Shown here piece after piece: positions 26,242 through 35,595 of a stretch of 64,000 nucleotides of DNA (within the stretch, counting starts at the first letter, position 1; the number at the start of each line of letters is the position of its first letter). Below the pieces are notes generated by a model, which was not told the DNA's origin, ran no database searches, and saw only the letters and a program-made list of their open reading frames with translations. Position numbers and translations under genes: made by a program. The stretch comes from Enterobacteriaceae bacterium UBA2655 (GTDB lineage Bacteria; Pseudomonadota; Gammaproteobacteria; Enterobacterales; Enterobacteriaceae), in the NCBI GenBank assembly GCA_002359495.1, contig DENB01000057.1:58640-122639 (forward strand). Direction: 5' to 3'.

Positions 26242-27636
26242 TTACGATTGCATCAACGCCAGGGTCTCAGCGGCCACAGGCTGCAAAATATTTTGCGCCT
26301 GTTCAAACGATTGAATATTGGTATAGCCAATCACCAGCCCGTAACGCTTCTGCGTCTGCGCATACCAACCTGAGAGGGGTCGCACACAGAGTTCGTGTCG
26401 CCTCCATAGCGCGGCCAGGGCAGTGTCCTGTATGCCGCGTTGCAGGAAAGCGACAATATGCATGCCGCCGTCGGTCAGCTCAAATTTAAACAGCCCCGGA
26501 AAGCTCGCCTCAATGGCCTCCAGCAACATGCGGCGACGCTGCTGATAGAGAATACGCATCTTTTTGATATGGCGGTAGAAGTGCCCTTCGCTGAGAAACT
26601 GCGCAAGGATCTTTTGCGGCAACAGCGGCAGGCCAGTTTCCAGGATTTCCCCCAGCTCGCTGAAGCGCGCCAGCGTCTCCTGCGGCATCACCAGATAGCC
26701 GATACGCATTGCAGGCATCATGGTCTTGCTGAACGTTCCGGTATAAATCACCCGATCGTGCGCGTCGAGGCTTTTCAGCGCCGGGATCACTTTCCGCGTG
26801 TAGTGAAACTCACCGTCGTAATCATCCTCAATAATCCAGCTGCCGCTTTGCTGCGCCCACGCCAGCAGCTGATGTTTGCGCGGTAAAGAGAGGCTGACCG
26901 CCAGAGGGCTTTGATGGGTCGGCGTTACTATGGCGAAGCGCGCGTCGGCGTGATAGCGCTGAAGATAATCAACATCCATACCCTGCCGATCCACCGGCAC
27001 ATAGTGCAGGTTGGGGGCGATTCGCTTTAGCAACTGCTGACCGAAGAAGTAGCCGGGATCTTCAAACAGCACTTTATCATTCGGCTGGGCCAGCACCGCC
27101 AGAATCAGCCGCAGATTGGCGCGATAGCCGCTGGTAATGAAAATCTGCTCGGGCTGGTAATTCAGGCCGCGCGAGATATTAAGATAGCTGGCGATAGCTT
27201 CACGCAGCGGCTGATAACCCATCACCGGCGGGATGAGCATCTCTTCCGAACGCAGACTGCGCGCCGCTTTTCCCGAGATTAACAGCCATTTTTTATGCGG
27301 AAACCCATCCAGTGCCGGAATACCAAGGCGCAGTTCACCTTTGCTTTCAATAACCGGCAAACTGATTGAGCGGGATGGCGCAGAGGTCTGCACACTGGCC
27401 GTCGAGGCCAGTCTGAGCGACGGATTGACGCGCGTTCCTTTCGCCCCCTGGCTAACGAAATAACCTTCGCCGATAAGGATTTCATAAGCGGTTTCCACCG
27501 TTTTGCGCGCCACCTGCAGCTCGCTGGCAAGCACACGAATCGCCGGCACGCGATCGCCCGGTTTTAAATGCCCGGCCAGAATTTGCTGGCGATAGCGGGC
27601 ATAGATCTCTTTGTATCCCATGATCTGTCCTGCCAT
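26242..27636 (-). CDS. MocR/PdxR-type regulator (GntR helix-turn-helix fused to aminotransferase-like domain)
   Basis: 464 residues. A GntR winged helix occupies about residues 8-75 (PGDRVPAIRVLASELQVARK). A fold-type I aminotransferase domain follows, with the PLP-binding lysine in YTGTFSKTMMPAMRIGYLV and IIEDDYDGEFHY. MocR regulators sense pyridoxal phosphate and often a small ligand. It is divergent from the azoreductase/AhpD-like pair at 27759 with 122 bases between, and probably controls it. The target link is inferred. Confidence 0.88.
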   Translation of the reverse strand: MAGQIMGYKEIYARYRQQILAGHLKPGDRVPAIRVLASELQVARKTVETAYEILIGEGYFVSQGAKGTRVNPSLRLASTASVQTSAPSRSISLPVIESKGELRLGIPALDGFPHKKWLLISGKAARSLRSEEMLIPPVMGYQPLREAIASYLNISRGLNYQPEQIFITSGYRANLRLILAVLAQPNDKVLFEDPGYFFGQQLLKRIAPNLHYVPVDRQGMDVDYLQRYHADARFAIVTPTHQSPLAVSLSLPRKHQLLAWAQQSGSWIIEDDYDGEFHYTRKVIPALKSLDAHDRVIYTGTFSKTMMPAMRIGYLVMPQETLARFSELGEILETGLPLLPQKILAQFLSEGHFYRHIKKMRILYQQRRRMLLEAIEASFPGLFKFELTDGGMHIVAFLQRGIQDTALAALWRRHELCVRPLSGWYAQTQKRYGLVIGYTNIQSFEQAQNILQPVAAETLALMQS

Positions 27637-27758
27637 GTCCTACCTTTTTTCTCTGATTTTGACCCTTTTCACTCAGACATGCCAGTTTAAGATAGAGCCA
27701 TCAACCACACGGCGCAGAGTTATCGGCTGGCGGACGTGAAACAAAGAGGAAGAAACAG

Positions 27759-28364
27759 ATGAAACTGTTGCACATTAAAGTCAGTCCCGCTTTGGCTGGG
27801 TCGGCATCACGCGCCGCGTCTGCGCGCCTGGTAGAGAAACTGCGCGCTCAGCATGTCGATGTTGAGGAAACGGTGCTGGATCTGGCGCAACAGCCGCTGC
27901 CGCATCTTGATGCATTTACTATCGGCGCCTTTTTTACCCCGCCGGCGTTTCGCAATGAGGCGCAGCTCGCCGCTATACGGAACTCGGAACAGCTGGTGGA
28001 TCAGCTGCTTGCCTGCGACACCCTGGTCATCTCATCACCGATGTGGAACCTCGGCCTGCCGTCAGTGCTGAAAGCCTGGTTCGATCATATTACCCGTGCC
28101 GGACGCACGTTCGCCTTTACGCCAGAGGGCGCCAAGGTCGGGCTGGTCAGCGGCAAAAAGGTCTACTGTGTCGTCGCCAGCGGCAGCGTGTTTGCTCAGG
28201 GGCCATTTGTGCAGGATGACCAGTTCACGCCCTATATTCGCGTGGCGCTTGAATACATCGGCATTACTAACGTGCAGTTTATCCGCGTAGATGGCACCCA
28301 GGATCCCGTCAGCCGCGCTACCGCTTTACCCCATGCTTTACAAACCATCGACCATTTATTTTAA
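27759..28364 (+). CDS. FMN-dependent NADH:quinone/azo oxidoreductase (AzoR-like flavodoxin fold)
   Basis: 201 residues of the AzoR/acyl-carrier-phosphodiesterase flavoprotein family, which reduces quinones and azo compounds with NADH in the cytoplasm. The FMN-binding loop SSPMWNLGLPSVLKAWFDHI is clear, as is ITRAGRTFAFTPEG. It has a strong ribosome site (AGAGGAAG) and is followed 15 bases later by an AhpD-like protein, so the two form an operon, probably for electrophile or quinone stress. It is distinct enough from chromosomal AzoR that I give no symbol. Confidence 0.87.
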   Translation: MKLLHIKVSPALAGSASRAASARLVEKLRAQHVDVEETVLDLAQQPLPHLDAFTIGAFFTPPAFRNEAQLAAIRNSEQLVDQLLACDTLVISSPMWNLGLPSVLKAWFDHITRAGRTFAFTPEGAKVGLVSGKKVYCVVASGSVFAQGPFVQDDQFTPYIRVALEYIGITNVQFIRVDGTQDPVSRATALPHALQTIDHLF

Positions 28365-28379
28365 AAAGAGGAGCACATC

Positions 28380-28859
28380 ATGTCGTCACGCGTTAACCAT
28401 TTCAAAACCATTCCGGCACTGGCTAAAACCCTGGGCGATGCTTCCATGGCGTTAGGTAAAGCCTCGCTGGATAAAAAGCTCAAGCACCTGGTAGATATCC
28501 GCGCTTCACAGCTGAACCACTGCGCGTTCTGCCTGGATATGCATGTTAAAGAGGCGAAATTGCACGGCGAGCGTGAATTGCGCCTTTACCATGTGGCGAT
28601 TTGGCGTGAATCTCCGCTGTTCAACGCCAAAGAGAAAGCGGCGCTGGCGTTGACCGAAGCCCTGACCCGGATCGGCGATCAGGGTGTGAATGACGCACTG
28701 TACAGCGAGCTGCGTGAGCATTTCTCTGAAGTAGAGATTTCGGAGTTGGCTTTCAGCATTGCGGTGATCAACGCCTGGAACCGTCTACAGATATTGTCAC
28801 AGATGACGCCAGGTGCGCTGGATAGCGCTTACGGTCTGGATCGCGCTGATTTACGTTAA
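28380..28859 (+). CDS. carboxymuconolactone decarboxylase/AhpD-family protein
   Basis: 159 residues. The AhpD-like core is RASQLNHCAFCLDMHVKEAK with the redox CxxC (CAFC) and the nearby His, which forms the disulfide active site of alkylhydroperoxidase-type members. SELAFSIAVINAWNRLQI ends the fold. It probably helps detoxify peroxides or quinone products together with the preceding flavoprotein. It ends the small operon. Confidence 0.88.
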   Translation: MSSRVNHFKTIPALAKTLGDASMALGKASLDKKLKHLVDIRASQLNHCAFCLDMHVKEAKLHGERELRLYHVAIWRESPLFNAKEKAALALTEALTRIGDQGVNDALYSELREHFSEVEISELAFSIAVINAWNRLQILSQMTPGALDSAYGLDRADLR

Positions 28860-28900
28860 TTTTTGATCGCCGGTCAGGCTCACTATAGGCAATGTGAACG

Positions 28901-28990
28901 TCAGCTTGCGGCTGCACATGGGCGAGCATCGAGCGGCGCACTGACAGTAAAGCCTGTCCCCCGCTCTTCAACACTGACCCGCCCGCCGTG
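28901..28990 (-). pseudogene. sensor histidine kinase, extreme C-terminal relic
   Basis: On the minus strand one frame reads GGRVSVEERGTGFTVSAPLD and stops, the usual end of the kinase ATPase domain (HGGxVxVxSxxGxGTxFxVxLP). Nothing else of the kinase remains within the 28860-29081 gap. The fragment is very short, so the identification is moderate. Confidence 0.45.
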
Positions 28991-29081
28991 ACTTTTACAA
29001 CACGTTTAACAAAGGGTTGTTCAGGTCGCACGACAGGGTGCCCACCGAACAACCTGTTTACTTACCTGCTGGCATGCCTGG

Positions 29082-29651
29082 TTACATTGACATCTGCTGA
29101 GCGGCCTTCAAGTGTTGCTCAACGACCGGCGTGTGCGCGTCGGCTAAGGCCTTCACATCCGGATCCTTGATCATTCGGGCGTCACTCTGCAGCAGCGACA
29201 GCACCATCTGGTGATCCATGGTGCCGGCGTTTTCCATATACATCTTGTCAAAGGCGGCGCCGCTCTGCTTTTCCAGCCTGTCGGCCATGGCCTTGTGCTT
29301 GGCGTCCGGCGCAGTCGGTAGTGCCACGCCTTTTTGCTGGGCGACCGTCTCTACTTTGGTCAAGGCATCGCCGTGATCTTTAACCATCTGCTGAGCAAAT
29401 GCTTTGACTGCGCTGCTTTGGGCCTTGCTCAGCGCGAGCTTGCCGGCGGCGATTTCATTGACATCGGCCTGCGCCATGTCCTTCAGCGCTTTTTCATCGC
29501 CGGAGCTGAGCTTAGCGCTCGATCCGGTCTGGCCTGCGGCGCTATTCTGCGCGGCGCTGGGCGGCGTCTGGGCTTGCACGCCGACAGTGCTGGAAACAGA
29601 TGCGACTGCCAATACGGCCAGCAGCCTTTTCAGGGTTTTATTCTTTTGCAT
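29082..29651 (-). CDS. DUF4142 domain protein, exported
   Basis: 189 residues. A signal peptide (core LLAVLAVASVSSTVGVQAQ) is followed by a Ser/Ala/Gln-rich linker and a helical DUF4142 domain: KDMAQADVNEIAAGKLALSK, then FAQQMVKDHGDALTKVETVA and MVLSLLQSDARMIKDPDVKA. The fold is ferritin-like and periplasmic. The function is unknown, and members are often stress-induced. It stands alone. Confidence 0.88.
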   Translation of the reverse strand: MQKNKTLKRLLAVLAVASVSSTVGVQAQTPPSAAQNSAAGQTGSSAKLSSGDEKALKDMAQADVNEIAAGKLALSKAQSSAVKAFAQQMVKDHGDALTKVETVAQQKGVALPTAPDAKHKAMADRLEKQSGAAFDKMYMENAGTMDHQMVLSLLQSDARMIKDPDVKALADAHTPVVEQHLKAAQQMSM

Positions 29652-30216
29652 TTTGTTCTCCCAATGGTCATGGGTAAGGTGGGTGTGAGGTAATAAACCG
29701 TGCGCAGCCTCGTATGTAAATTACAACTGCAATGGTCAGTATAGTGGATCAACGATATGAGACAGCGGGTTAAGACAGAGTCCTCACCTGACGCCTCCCT
29801 TCGTGCTGATGAATATATGACTCGTCACAAGCCGCAGCGGACTGTTCAATGAAAGATTCAGGGACAAAATGAAGCTTTGTTACCGCTGCGTTGCGTTATC
29901 AGAATACAGGCCATTTTCTGCAAAGAAGTGTTAACAGGATCGCAAAACGGTCATTCCCACAGAAACGGTCAACATCGGTCACGAATGTCGGCTGGATAAA
30001 CATGTATGGTAGAAAAGCGAGACGGAGACATTGCTCTCACTTTCCCGGTTAAATTGAGGCATTGATCACATATAGCGATCTATTTGCCTGAACGTTACAA
30101 AAACAATGTGATTTAAATCATTTTTTAACGTGATGCCAAAAAGCCTTGCCACATTCCAGTCTGGTGCACATTTTGCCGCTCTTTAATCCCTTAAATTATT
30201 TACATCGGAGGTCAAC
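29652..30216. other. 565-base intergenic region upstream of the sugar operon
   Basis: No convincing gene. The last 120 bases hold the control region of the DeoR-led operon, including a candidate CRP site at 30107. The first 400 bases show nothing I can identify. Confidence 0.5.
30107..30122. promoter_or_regulatory. candidate CRP site TGTGA-N6-TCATT
   Basis: TGTGATTTAAATCATT matches eight of the ten symmetric CRP positions and lies 95 bases before the start of the DeoR gene. Catabolite control would fit a sugar operon. Confidence 0.5.
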
Positions 30217-31056
30217 ATGCTACCTATTGAACGTCAACAACAGATCATGGAGGAAATAACGCTTAATGGTAGGGTGCTGGTAAAAGAATTAGTGAAGCTT
30301 TGCAATGTTTCACAAGAGACAATTCGGCGGGATTTATCTCAACTGGAAAAAAAAGGATTAATTCAGCGTAGCCATGGCGGCGCAATACTGGCACACAGGC
30401 ATCAGGGGAACTTACCGGGCAAAAACAATAAAGCCAATGAGTATGAATCTCCCTTTCGTCTGCGAATAAATGAAAATACGCAGGCGAAAACTTTAATAGC
30501 CAAACGCGCGCTGAATTTTATCAGCCCTGGCGACTGTATCCTGCTGGACAGCAGCACAACCTGTTGGTTTCTGGCGCGGCAACTGCCTGATATCGAACTG
30601 ACAGTTCTCACTAACTCGTTGCGCATAGTGCAGATACTGGCAGTGAAGAAGAACATTCGCACCATCTGTTTAGGAGGGGAGTATTCAGCGCACAATGAAG
30701 ATTTTAATGGCATCGTGGCAGAGCAACCGTTAAAAGATTTTCTGATTAATAAAATCTTTTTTTCCTGTAGTAGCTTAGGAAATGATGGTTATTTACGCGC
30801 CGTAAATGAAAATAACGCGCATTTAAAACAACAAATGCTGCTGGCGTCAGAAAGAAAATATCTGTTGATTGATGCGGGTAAATTTCTACGCCCCTCTTTC
30901 GCCCGAATATGCCACTACCGGGACGTTGATTTTTTAATTACAGACACATTTAAGGACGAAGCTTTACGTCAGGAATTAGCATGGAACGGCGTCAATATCA
31001 TTGACTGTTCTCAACGTCAACAAACGATGCAATTAATGAATCATCAGGAATATTGA
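30217..31056 (+). CDS. DeoR/GlpR-family regulator of the sugar/nucleoside operon
   Basis: 279 residues. The winged helix-turn-helix is VKLCNVSQETIRRDLSQLEK, about residues 24-45. The sensor domain has ILLDSSTTCWFLARQLPD and LLIDAGKFLRPSF. It is the first gene of a ten-gene operon, and the next gene starts three bases after its stop. A phosphorylated sugar from the pathway (ribose-5-P or allulose-6-P) is the likely inducer, by family analogy. Confidence 0.87.
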   Translation: MLPIERQQQIMEEITLNGRVLVKELVKLCNVSQETIRRDLSQLEKKGLIQRSHGGAILAHRHQGNLPGKNNKANEYESPFRLRINENTQAKTLIAKRALNFISPGDCILLDSSTTCWFLARQLPDIELTVLTNSLRIVQILAVKKNIRTICLGGEYSAHNEDFNGIVAEQPLKDFLINKIFFSCSSLGNDGYLRAVNENNAHLKQQMLLASERKYLLIDAGKFLRPSFARICHYRDVDFLITDTFKDEALRQELAWNGVNIIDCSQRQQTMQLMNHQEY

Positions 31057-31058
31057 TA

Positions 31059-32042
31059 ATGAAAAAAACAGTTCTCGTCTGTTCCCTGGTCGCTCTCTTC
31101 TCTGCGGTTTCTGTGCATGCTGCTGACAAACTGCGTATGGGCGTGGTTGTTAAGGTCGGAGGCATTCCCTGGTTTAACGCGATGGAGGCGGGCATCAAAA
31201 GCGAAGCAGCAAAAGAGGGAATTGATGCGTGGATGGTAGGACCGACCTCGTCCGACCCGGCATTGCAGGTTCGCGCGATTGAAGATCTTATCGCCCAGAA
31301 AGTGGACATCATTGGCGTAGTCCCCAACGACCCGAAAGTGCTGGAGCCGGTTCTCAAGCGCGCCCGCGATGCGGGCATCAAAGTACTGGTGCATGAATCG
31401 CCTGACCAGAAATATGCCAACTGGGATTTTGAACTGGTCGATGCTAAAACGCATGGCGAAAACCACATGAAAGCTTTGGCTAACTGCATGCATGAAGAGG
31501 GCAAATATGCCGCCTATGTGGGCAGCTTAACCGTACCGCTGCACAACGCCTGGGTAGATTCCGCTGTCGCTTATCAGAAAGCGCATTACCCCAAAATGCA
31601 AATGGTGGGCGACAAGTTCGGCGTCGGCGAATCGCTGGATGATTCCATCCGAACCACCAACGAATTGATGTCCAAATACCCCGACCTGAAAGGCGTTATC
31701 GCCTTCGGCTCGCAAGGCCCCATAGGCGCAGGCCGCGCTGTGATGTCGCGTAACAAAACCAATGCGGTCTGCGTGATCGGTTCCTTTAGTCCGGGACAGG
31801 GCCAGATGTTGGTCAACCGTGGCGCGATTAAAGGCGGCTATATGTGGAATCCGATGACAGCTGGCGAAGTTTTTGTCCGTCTGGCCAGCATGTTGCAGAA
31901 GAACCAACCTATTACCAACGGCATGACGATAGAAGGTCTCGGTCAGGTGAAGGTGGATGAAAGCACCCACACCATTCTCGGCAACAACACGGAAAGTCTG
32001 GACAAAACCAACCTGCCAAGGCTGGTCAAACTGGGGCTGTAA
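31059..32042 (+). CDS. sugar ABC transporter substrate-binding protein, first copy (RbsB/LsrB/RhaS-like)
   Basis: 327 residues from ATG 31059, which has AGGAA at 31046. A signal peptide (core TVLVCSLVALFSAVSVHA) precedes a type I periplasmic sugar-binding fold: VVVKVGGIPWFNAMEAGIKS, IIGVVPNDPKVLEPVLKRA, SPDQKYANWDFELVDAKT. It is closely related to the second binding protein at 38213, with long runs of identity (NWDFELVDAKT versus DWDFELVDAKT). It captures the substrate in the periplasm for the permeases at 33542 and 34546. Confidence 0.9.
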   Translation: MKKTVLVCSLVALFSAVSVHAADKLRMGVVVKVGGIPWFNAMEAGIKSEAAKEGIDAWMVGPTSSDPALQVRAIEDLIAQKVDIIGVVPNDPKVLEPVLKRARDAGIKVLVHESPDQKYANWDFELVDAKTHGENHMKALANCMHEEGKYAAYVGSLTVPLHNAWVDSAVAYQKAHYPKMQMVGDKFGVGESLDDSIRTTNELMSKYPDLKGVIAFGSQGPIGAGRAVMSRNKTNAVCVIGSFSPGQGQMLVNRGAIKGGYMWNPMTAGEVFVRLASMLQKNQPITNGMTIEGLGQVKVDESTHTILGNNTESLDKTNLPRLVKLGL

Positions 32043-32043
32043 T

Positions 32044-33549
32044 ATGCAACTCATTGAAGAAAAGAGGCTAATTGCTGTCGACAAACTGTCTAAGACGTTC
32101 GCAGGCAATCGGGCATTAAGCGACATCTCATTAACCTTAATGGCAGGCGAAGTGCATTGCCTCGCCGGTACTAACGGTTGTGGTAAAAGCACGTTGATTA
32201 AAGTGATCTCCGGGGTACATGCCCCGGACGGCGGCAGCACTATCACGCTGGATAATGGCGAGGAGTTTGATCGCCTGACGCCAAAGCAGGCGCGCGATTT
32301 TGGCGTACAGGTGATTTATCAGGATCTGTCGCTGTTTCCTAACCTCAGCGTGGCCGAAAACGTCGCGTTCGAACAGAATCTTGGCAGCCTCTTGGGCTGG
32401 TATAGCGCGAAAAAGTTACGCGCAAGCGCGGAACGCATCATCAGCGAACTTAAGTTTGATCTGCAGCTCGATGCCAAAGTGGCGGAGCTGTCGATTGCCC
32501 AGCGTCAACAGGTGGCGATCTGCCGCGCGCTGGTCGCCGATGCGCGCCTGGTGATTATGGATGAGCCGACCGCATCGCTGACCCGTACCGAAGTGAACCA
32601 GCTTCTGCGTACCGTACGTTACCTGAAAGAGAAGAACATTTGCGTCGTTTTTGTCAGCCATCGTCTGGATGAAGTGCTTGAAATCTCTGACCGCGTGACG
32701 GTGATCCGCGATGGCCGCAAAATTGGCACCTGGCCCGCCCGGGAGATGGACGGACACCGCCTGACCGAATTGATGACCGGTCTCAAACTGGATTACCACC
32801 TTAAAACTCCCTGCTTTAACCCGCAGCGCAAACTGCTGGAGGTAGAGAACCTCAGCCGTAAAGGGCAGTATCACAACGTTAACTTCTCTCTCCATGAAGG
32901 CGAGGTGCTGGGCCTGTGTGGCCTGTTGGGTTCAGGCCGTACCGAGCTTGCATTATCGCTATTCGGCATGACGAAACCGGATAGCGGCAAAATCTGGCTC
33001 GACAGCAAACCGGTGCGCTTTCGCAGCCATGAGGACGCGATAAAATCCGGTATTGGTTACGTGTCGGAAGATCGTCTGACCCTGGGGCTGATCCAGCAGC
33101 AGTCAGTGGCGGACAATATGGTGTTGTCGATTCTTGACCAGCTGCGCAACCGTTTTCATCTGATTGATGAGTATCGTAAAAACAAGTTAATCCATGACTG
33201 GATCCAGCAACTCGGCGTACGTGTCGCCGATCCTGAGCATGCCATTTCTACACTCTCCGGCGGCAACCAGCAAAAGATCGTGCTGGCGAAATGGGTACTG
33301 ACTAACCCGAAAATCCTCATCCTTGATTCGCCCACCGTTGGCGTTGACGTCGGCGCCAAAGCCAGTATCTACAGCCTGATCCATCAACTGGCGCAAGAGG
33401 GCATGGCCATCATCCTGATCTCTGATGAGATCCCGGAAGTCTATTACAACTGCGACCGCATCCTGCACTTCCGCGACGGTACGGTGCATGCCGAATACCA
33501 GCCGCAGCAGGTTGAGCAGATGCAACTGGCGGAGGTGATCAATGCGTGA
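32044..33549 (+). CDS. sugar ABC transporter ATPase, two ABC modules (RbsA/MglA family)
   Basis: 501 residues from ATG 32044, one base after the previous stop. Module 1 has Walker A GTNGCGKSTLIKV, signature LSIAQRQQVAICRAL and Walker B LVIMDEPTASL. Module 2 has the degenerate Walker A GLLGSGRTELALSLFG typical of this family and a full signature STLSGGNQQKIVLAKW. It powers the two-permease importer. Its end overlaps the next permease gene by eight bases. Confidence 0.92.
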   Translation: MQLIEEKRLIAVDKLSKTFAGNRALSDISLTLMAGEVHCLAGTNGCGKSTLIKVISGVHAPDGGSTITLDNGEEFDRLTPKQARDFGVQVIYQDLSLFPNLSVAENVAFEQNLGSLLGWYSAKKLRASAERIISELKFDLQLDAKVAELSIAQRQQVAICRALVADARLVIMDEPTASLTRTEVNQLLRTVRYLKEKNICVVFVSHRLDEVLEISDRVTVIRDGRKIGTWPAREMDGHRLTELMTGLKLDYHLKTPCFNPQRKLLEVENLSRKGQYHNVNFSLHEGEVLGLCGLLGSGRTELALSLFGMTKPDSGKIWLDSKPVRFRSHEDAIKSGIGYVSEDRLTLGLIQQQSVADNMVLSILDQLRNRFHLIDEYRKNKLIHDWIQQLGVRVADPEHAISTLSGGNQQKIVLAKWVLTNPKILILDSPTVGVDVGAKASIYSLIHQLAQEGMAIILISDEIPEVYYNCDRILHFRDGTVHAEYQPQQVEQMQLAEVINA

Positions 33550-34531
33550 CTTCTCCTTCTTCAAACCCCGCTCCAGTCAGGGTTGGCTGGCTTGGGTTTT
33601 GCTGTTTTTCATCGTGCTGTTTTCCTTTACCAGCGATCAGTTTCTGACGTTGCAAAACCTGCTGGATTTGACAGAAACCTACGCCGTGACGGGCATTTTC
33701 GCCCTCGGGCTGTTTGTGGTGCTGGTGACGGGCGGCATCGATATCTCCTTCGCTGCCGTGGCTTCAGTGGTGCAGTACATTATCGCGTCGCTGTTTATCC
33801 AGTTCGGTTTTGATAACGCCCCGCTCAGTATCGTCCTGGCTATCGCATGCGGCATGCTGTTCGGAGTGATCAACGCCGTGCTGATTTACTGGCTACGTAT
33901 CGTTTCCATCATCATCACCATCAGTATGCAAGCGCTGCTATTCGGCATGCTGATGTGGCTCACCGAAGGGCGCAGCCTCTATAACCTGCCGGAGTGGTGG
34001 ACCACGCTGCATGACGTGTTGCCTTTCAGCGTCGACGGCCAGACTTATCAGGTTGGCCTGCCGCTGACCATCATGCTGATCATTGCCGCTATCACCTGGC
34101 TTCTGCTGAACAAAACGCATCTGGGACGCCAGCTTTACGCCACCGGCGGCGATCAAGAGTCGGCGCGCCGCATCGGTATCAGAGTTGGACTGATCCATAT
34201 TCTTGCCTATGGCTACCTTGGCGCGCTGGCCGCCATTGGTGGCCTGGTTCAGGTCTACCGCGTGGGCGAAGTGGTGCCGAACGCCCTGGTCGGCGGAGAG
34301 CTGGACGTGCTGGCTGCCACCGTGCTGGGCGGCGCCAGCCTGATGGGCGGCAAAGGCACCGTCACCGGTACGCTGATGGGGGTCTTTTTGATCGCCATAT
34401 TGAAAAACGGCCTCAACCTAGTGGGTGTCTCCAGCTACTTCATGAACATTGTGATCGGCGTGGTGATCATGGTTGCCATCACCGTCACCCACTACAAAAA
34501 GCGCAAAGAGACTGATGTCAGCTTTGTCTAA
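33542..34531 (+). CDS. sugar ABC transporter permease 1 (RbsC/YtfT-like)
   Basis: 329 residues with 8-10 membrane spans. The family signature is seen in FALGLFVVLVTGGIDISFAA and the coupling region GGELDVLAATVLGGASLMGG. Paired with permease 2, it forms a heterodimeric channel as in the Ytf galactofuranose system. It starts inside the end of the ATPase gene (ATGCGTGA). Confidence 0.9.
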   Translation: MRDFSFFKPRSSQGWLAWVLLFFIVLFSFTSDQFLTLQNLLDLTETYAVTGIFALGLFVVLVTGGIDISFAAVASVVQYIIASLFIQFGFDNAPLSIVLAIACGMLFGVINAVLIYWLRIVSIIITISMQALLFGMLMWLTEGRSLYNLPEWWTTLHDVLPFSVDGQTYQVGLPLTIMLIIAAITWLLLNKTHLGRQLYATGGDQESARRIGIRVGLIHILAYGYLGALAAIGGLVQVYRVGEVVPNALVGGELDVLAATVLGGASLMGGKGTVTGTLMGVFLIAILKNGLNLVGVSSYFMNIVIGVVIMVAITVTHYKKRKETDVSFV

Positions 34532-34545
34532 CGGGAGAAAGTGCC

Positions 34546-35595
34546 ATGAAACTGAACCATTTTTTGACCAGCGAAAAGGCGCATCCCGGCCTGCTGCTGC
34601 TGATTGCGCTGGGGATAGCCGCCTTTAGTCTGCTGTTACCGAGTCGCTTCCTGACCGGCTCCACGTTTATGAGTATGGCGTTTCAGTTACCCGAATTGGG
34701 ACTGCTGACGCTGGCGATGTTTATCGCCATCCTGAGCGGCGGCCTGAACCTGTGCATCATCGCCACCGCGAACCTGACGGCGCTTTTTATCGCCTGGGTG
34801 CTATTGCAGTGGATGCCTGCCGATGCAGGAACCGGCACGCAGTTGCTGTGGCTGTTTATCGCGCTGGCTGGCGCCGCCTTAATCGCCACCCTGATTGGCG
34901 TGATCACGGGTCTGATGGTCAGTCGGGTGGGCGCTCATCCGATTCTGGTGACGCTGGCGACCATGATGACGGTCAACGGCATCGGTATCTGGCTGACGCG
35001 CGGCGCAGCCGTCAGCGGCATGCCGGACGTGGTGCGCGCACTGGGCGCGGATACCTTTCTTGGCGTTCCGTTGCCGATGTGGCTGTTCTTTTTTACCGCA
35101 GGCGCGATGGCGCTGTTTCTGGGTAAAACCCGAGCCGGCAAATATATCTATATGGGCGGCAGCAACATCAACGCGACCTGGTTCAGCGGCGTGAACACCC
35201 ATCGCCTGCTGGTTCTGGTGTATGTCATCTCCAGCCTGCTCTGCGTTTTGGCAGGTCTGGTGATGATGGCGCGCTTCAATTCTGCGCGTGTTGGCTATGG
35301 CGATTCATACCTGCTGATTACCGTACTGGCGATTATTCTGGGCGGCACCGATCCCAACGGCGGCTTTGGTCGCGTCACGGGCGTGGTGCTGTCGCTAATT
35401 ACCCTGCAAATCCTCTCCACCGGCTTCAACCTGCTGAACATCAGCCAGCATTTCAGCCTGGCGATGTGGGGGACGCTGCTGATTGTGGTGCTGGGCATGA
35501 AGTTCTTTAAAACCCGATTTTCCCATTCCCGTGCAGTGCGCCGCAGTACATTACTTGCGCGCCAGGCCGGCCTGACAAAAAAGAAGGAAGTCTGA
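34546..35595 (+). CDS. sugar ABC transporter permease 2 (RbsC/YjfF-like)
   Basis: 349 residues, hydrophobic. It has MFIAILSGGLNLCIIATANL and the coupling segment YLLITVLAIILGGTDPNGGF. It is the second subunit of the channel. It is preceded by GGGAG at 34534-34538, and its stop overlaps the alsE-like start by one base (TGATG). Confidence 0.9.
   Translation: MKLNHFLTSEKAHPGLLLLIALGIAAFSLLLPSRFLTGSTFMSMAFQLPELGLLTLAMFIAILSGGLNLCIIATANLTALFIAWVLLQWMPADAGTGTQLLWLFIALAGAALIATLIGVITGLMVSRVGAHPILVTLATMMTVNGIGIWLTRGAAVSGMPDVVRALGADTFLGVPLPMWLFFFTAGAMALFLGKTRAGKYIYMGGSNINATWFSGVNTHRLLVLVYVISSLLCVLAGLVMMARFNSARVGYGDSYLLITVLAIILGGTDPNGGFGRVTGVVLSLITLQILSTGFNLLNISQHFSLAMWGTLLIVVLGMKFFKTRFSHSRAVRRSTLLARQAGLTKKKEV

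Noticed and set aside
31527..32246. Minus-strand frame of 239 codons across the binding protein and ATPase start
   Set aside because: It spans the boundary of two certain genes and has no recognisable domain.
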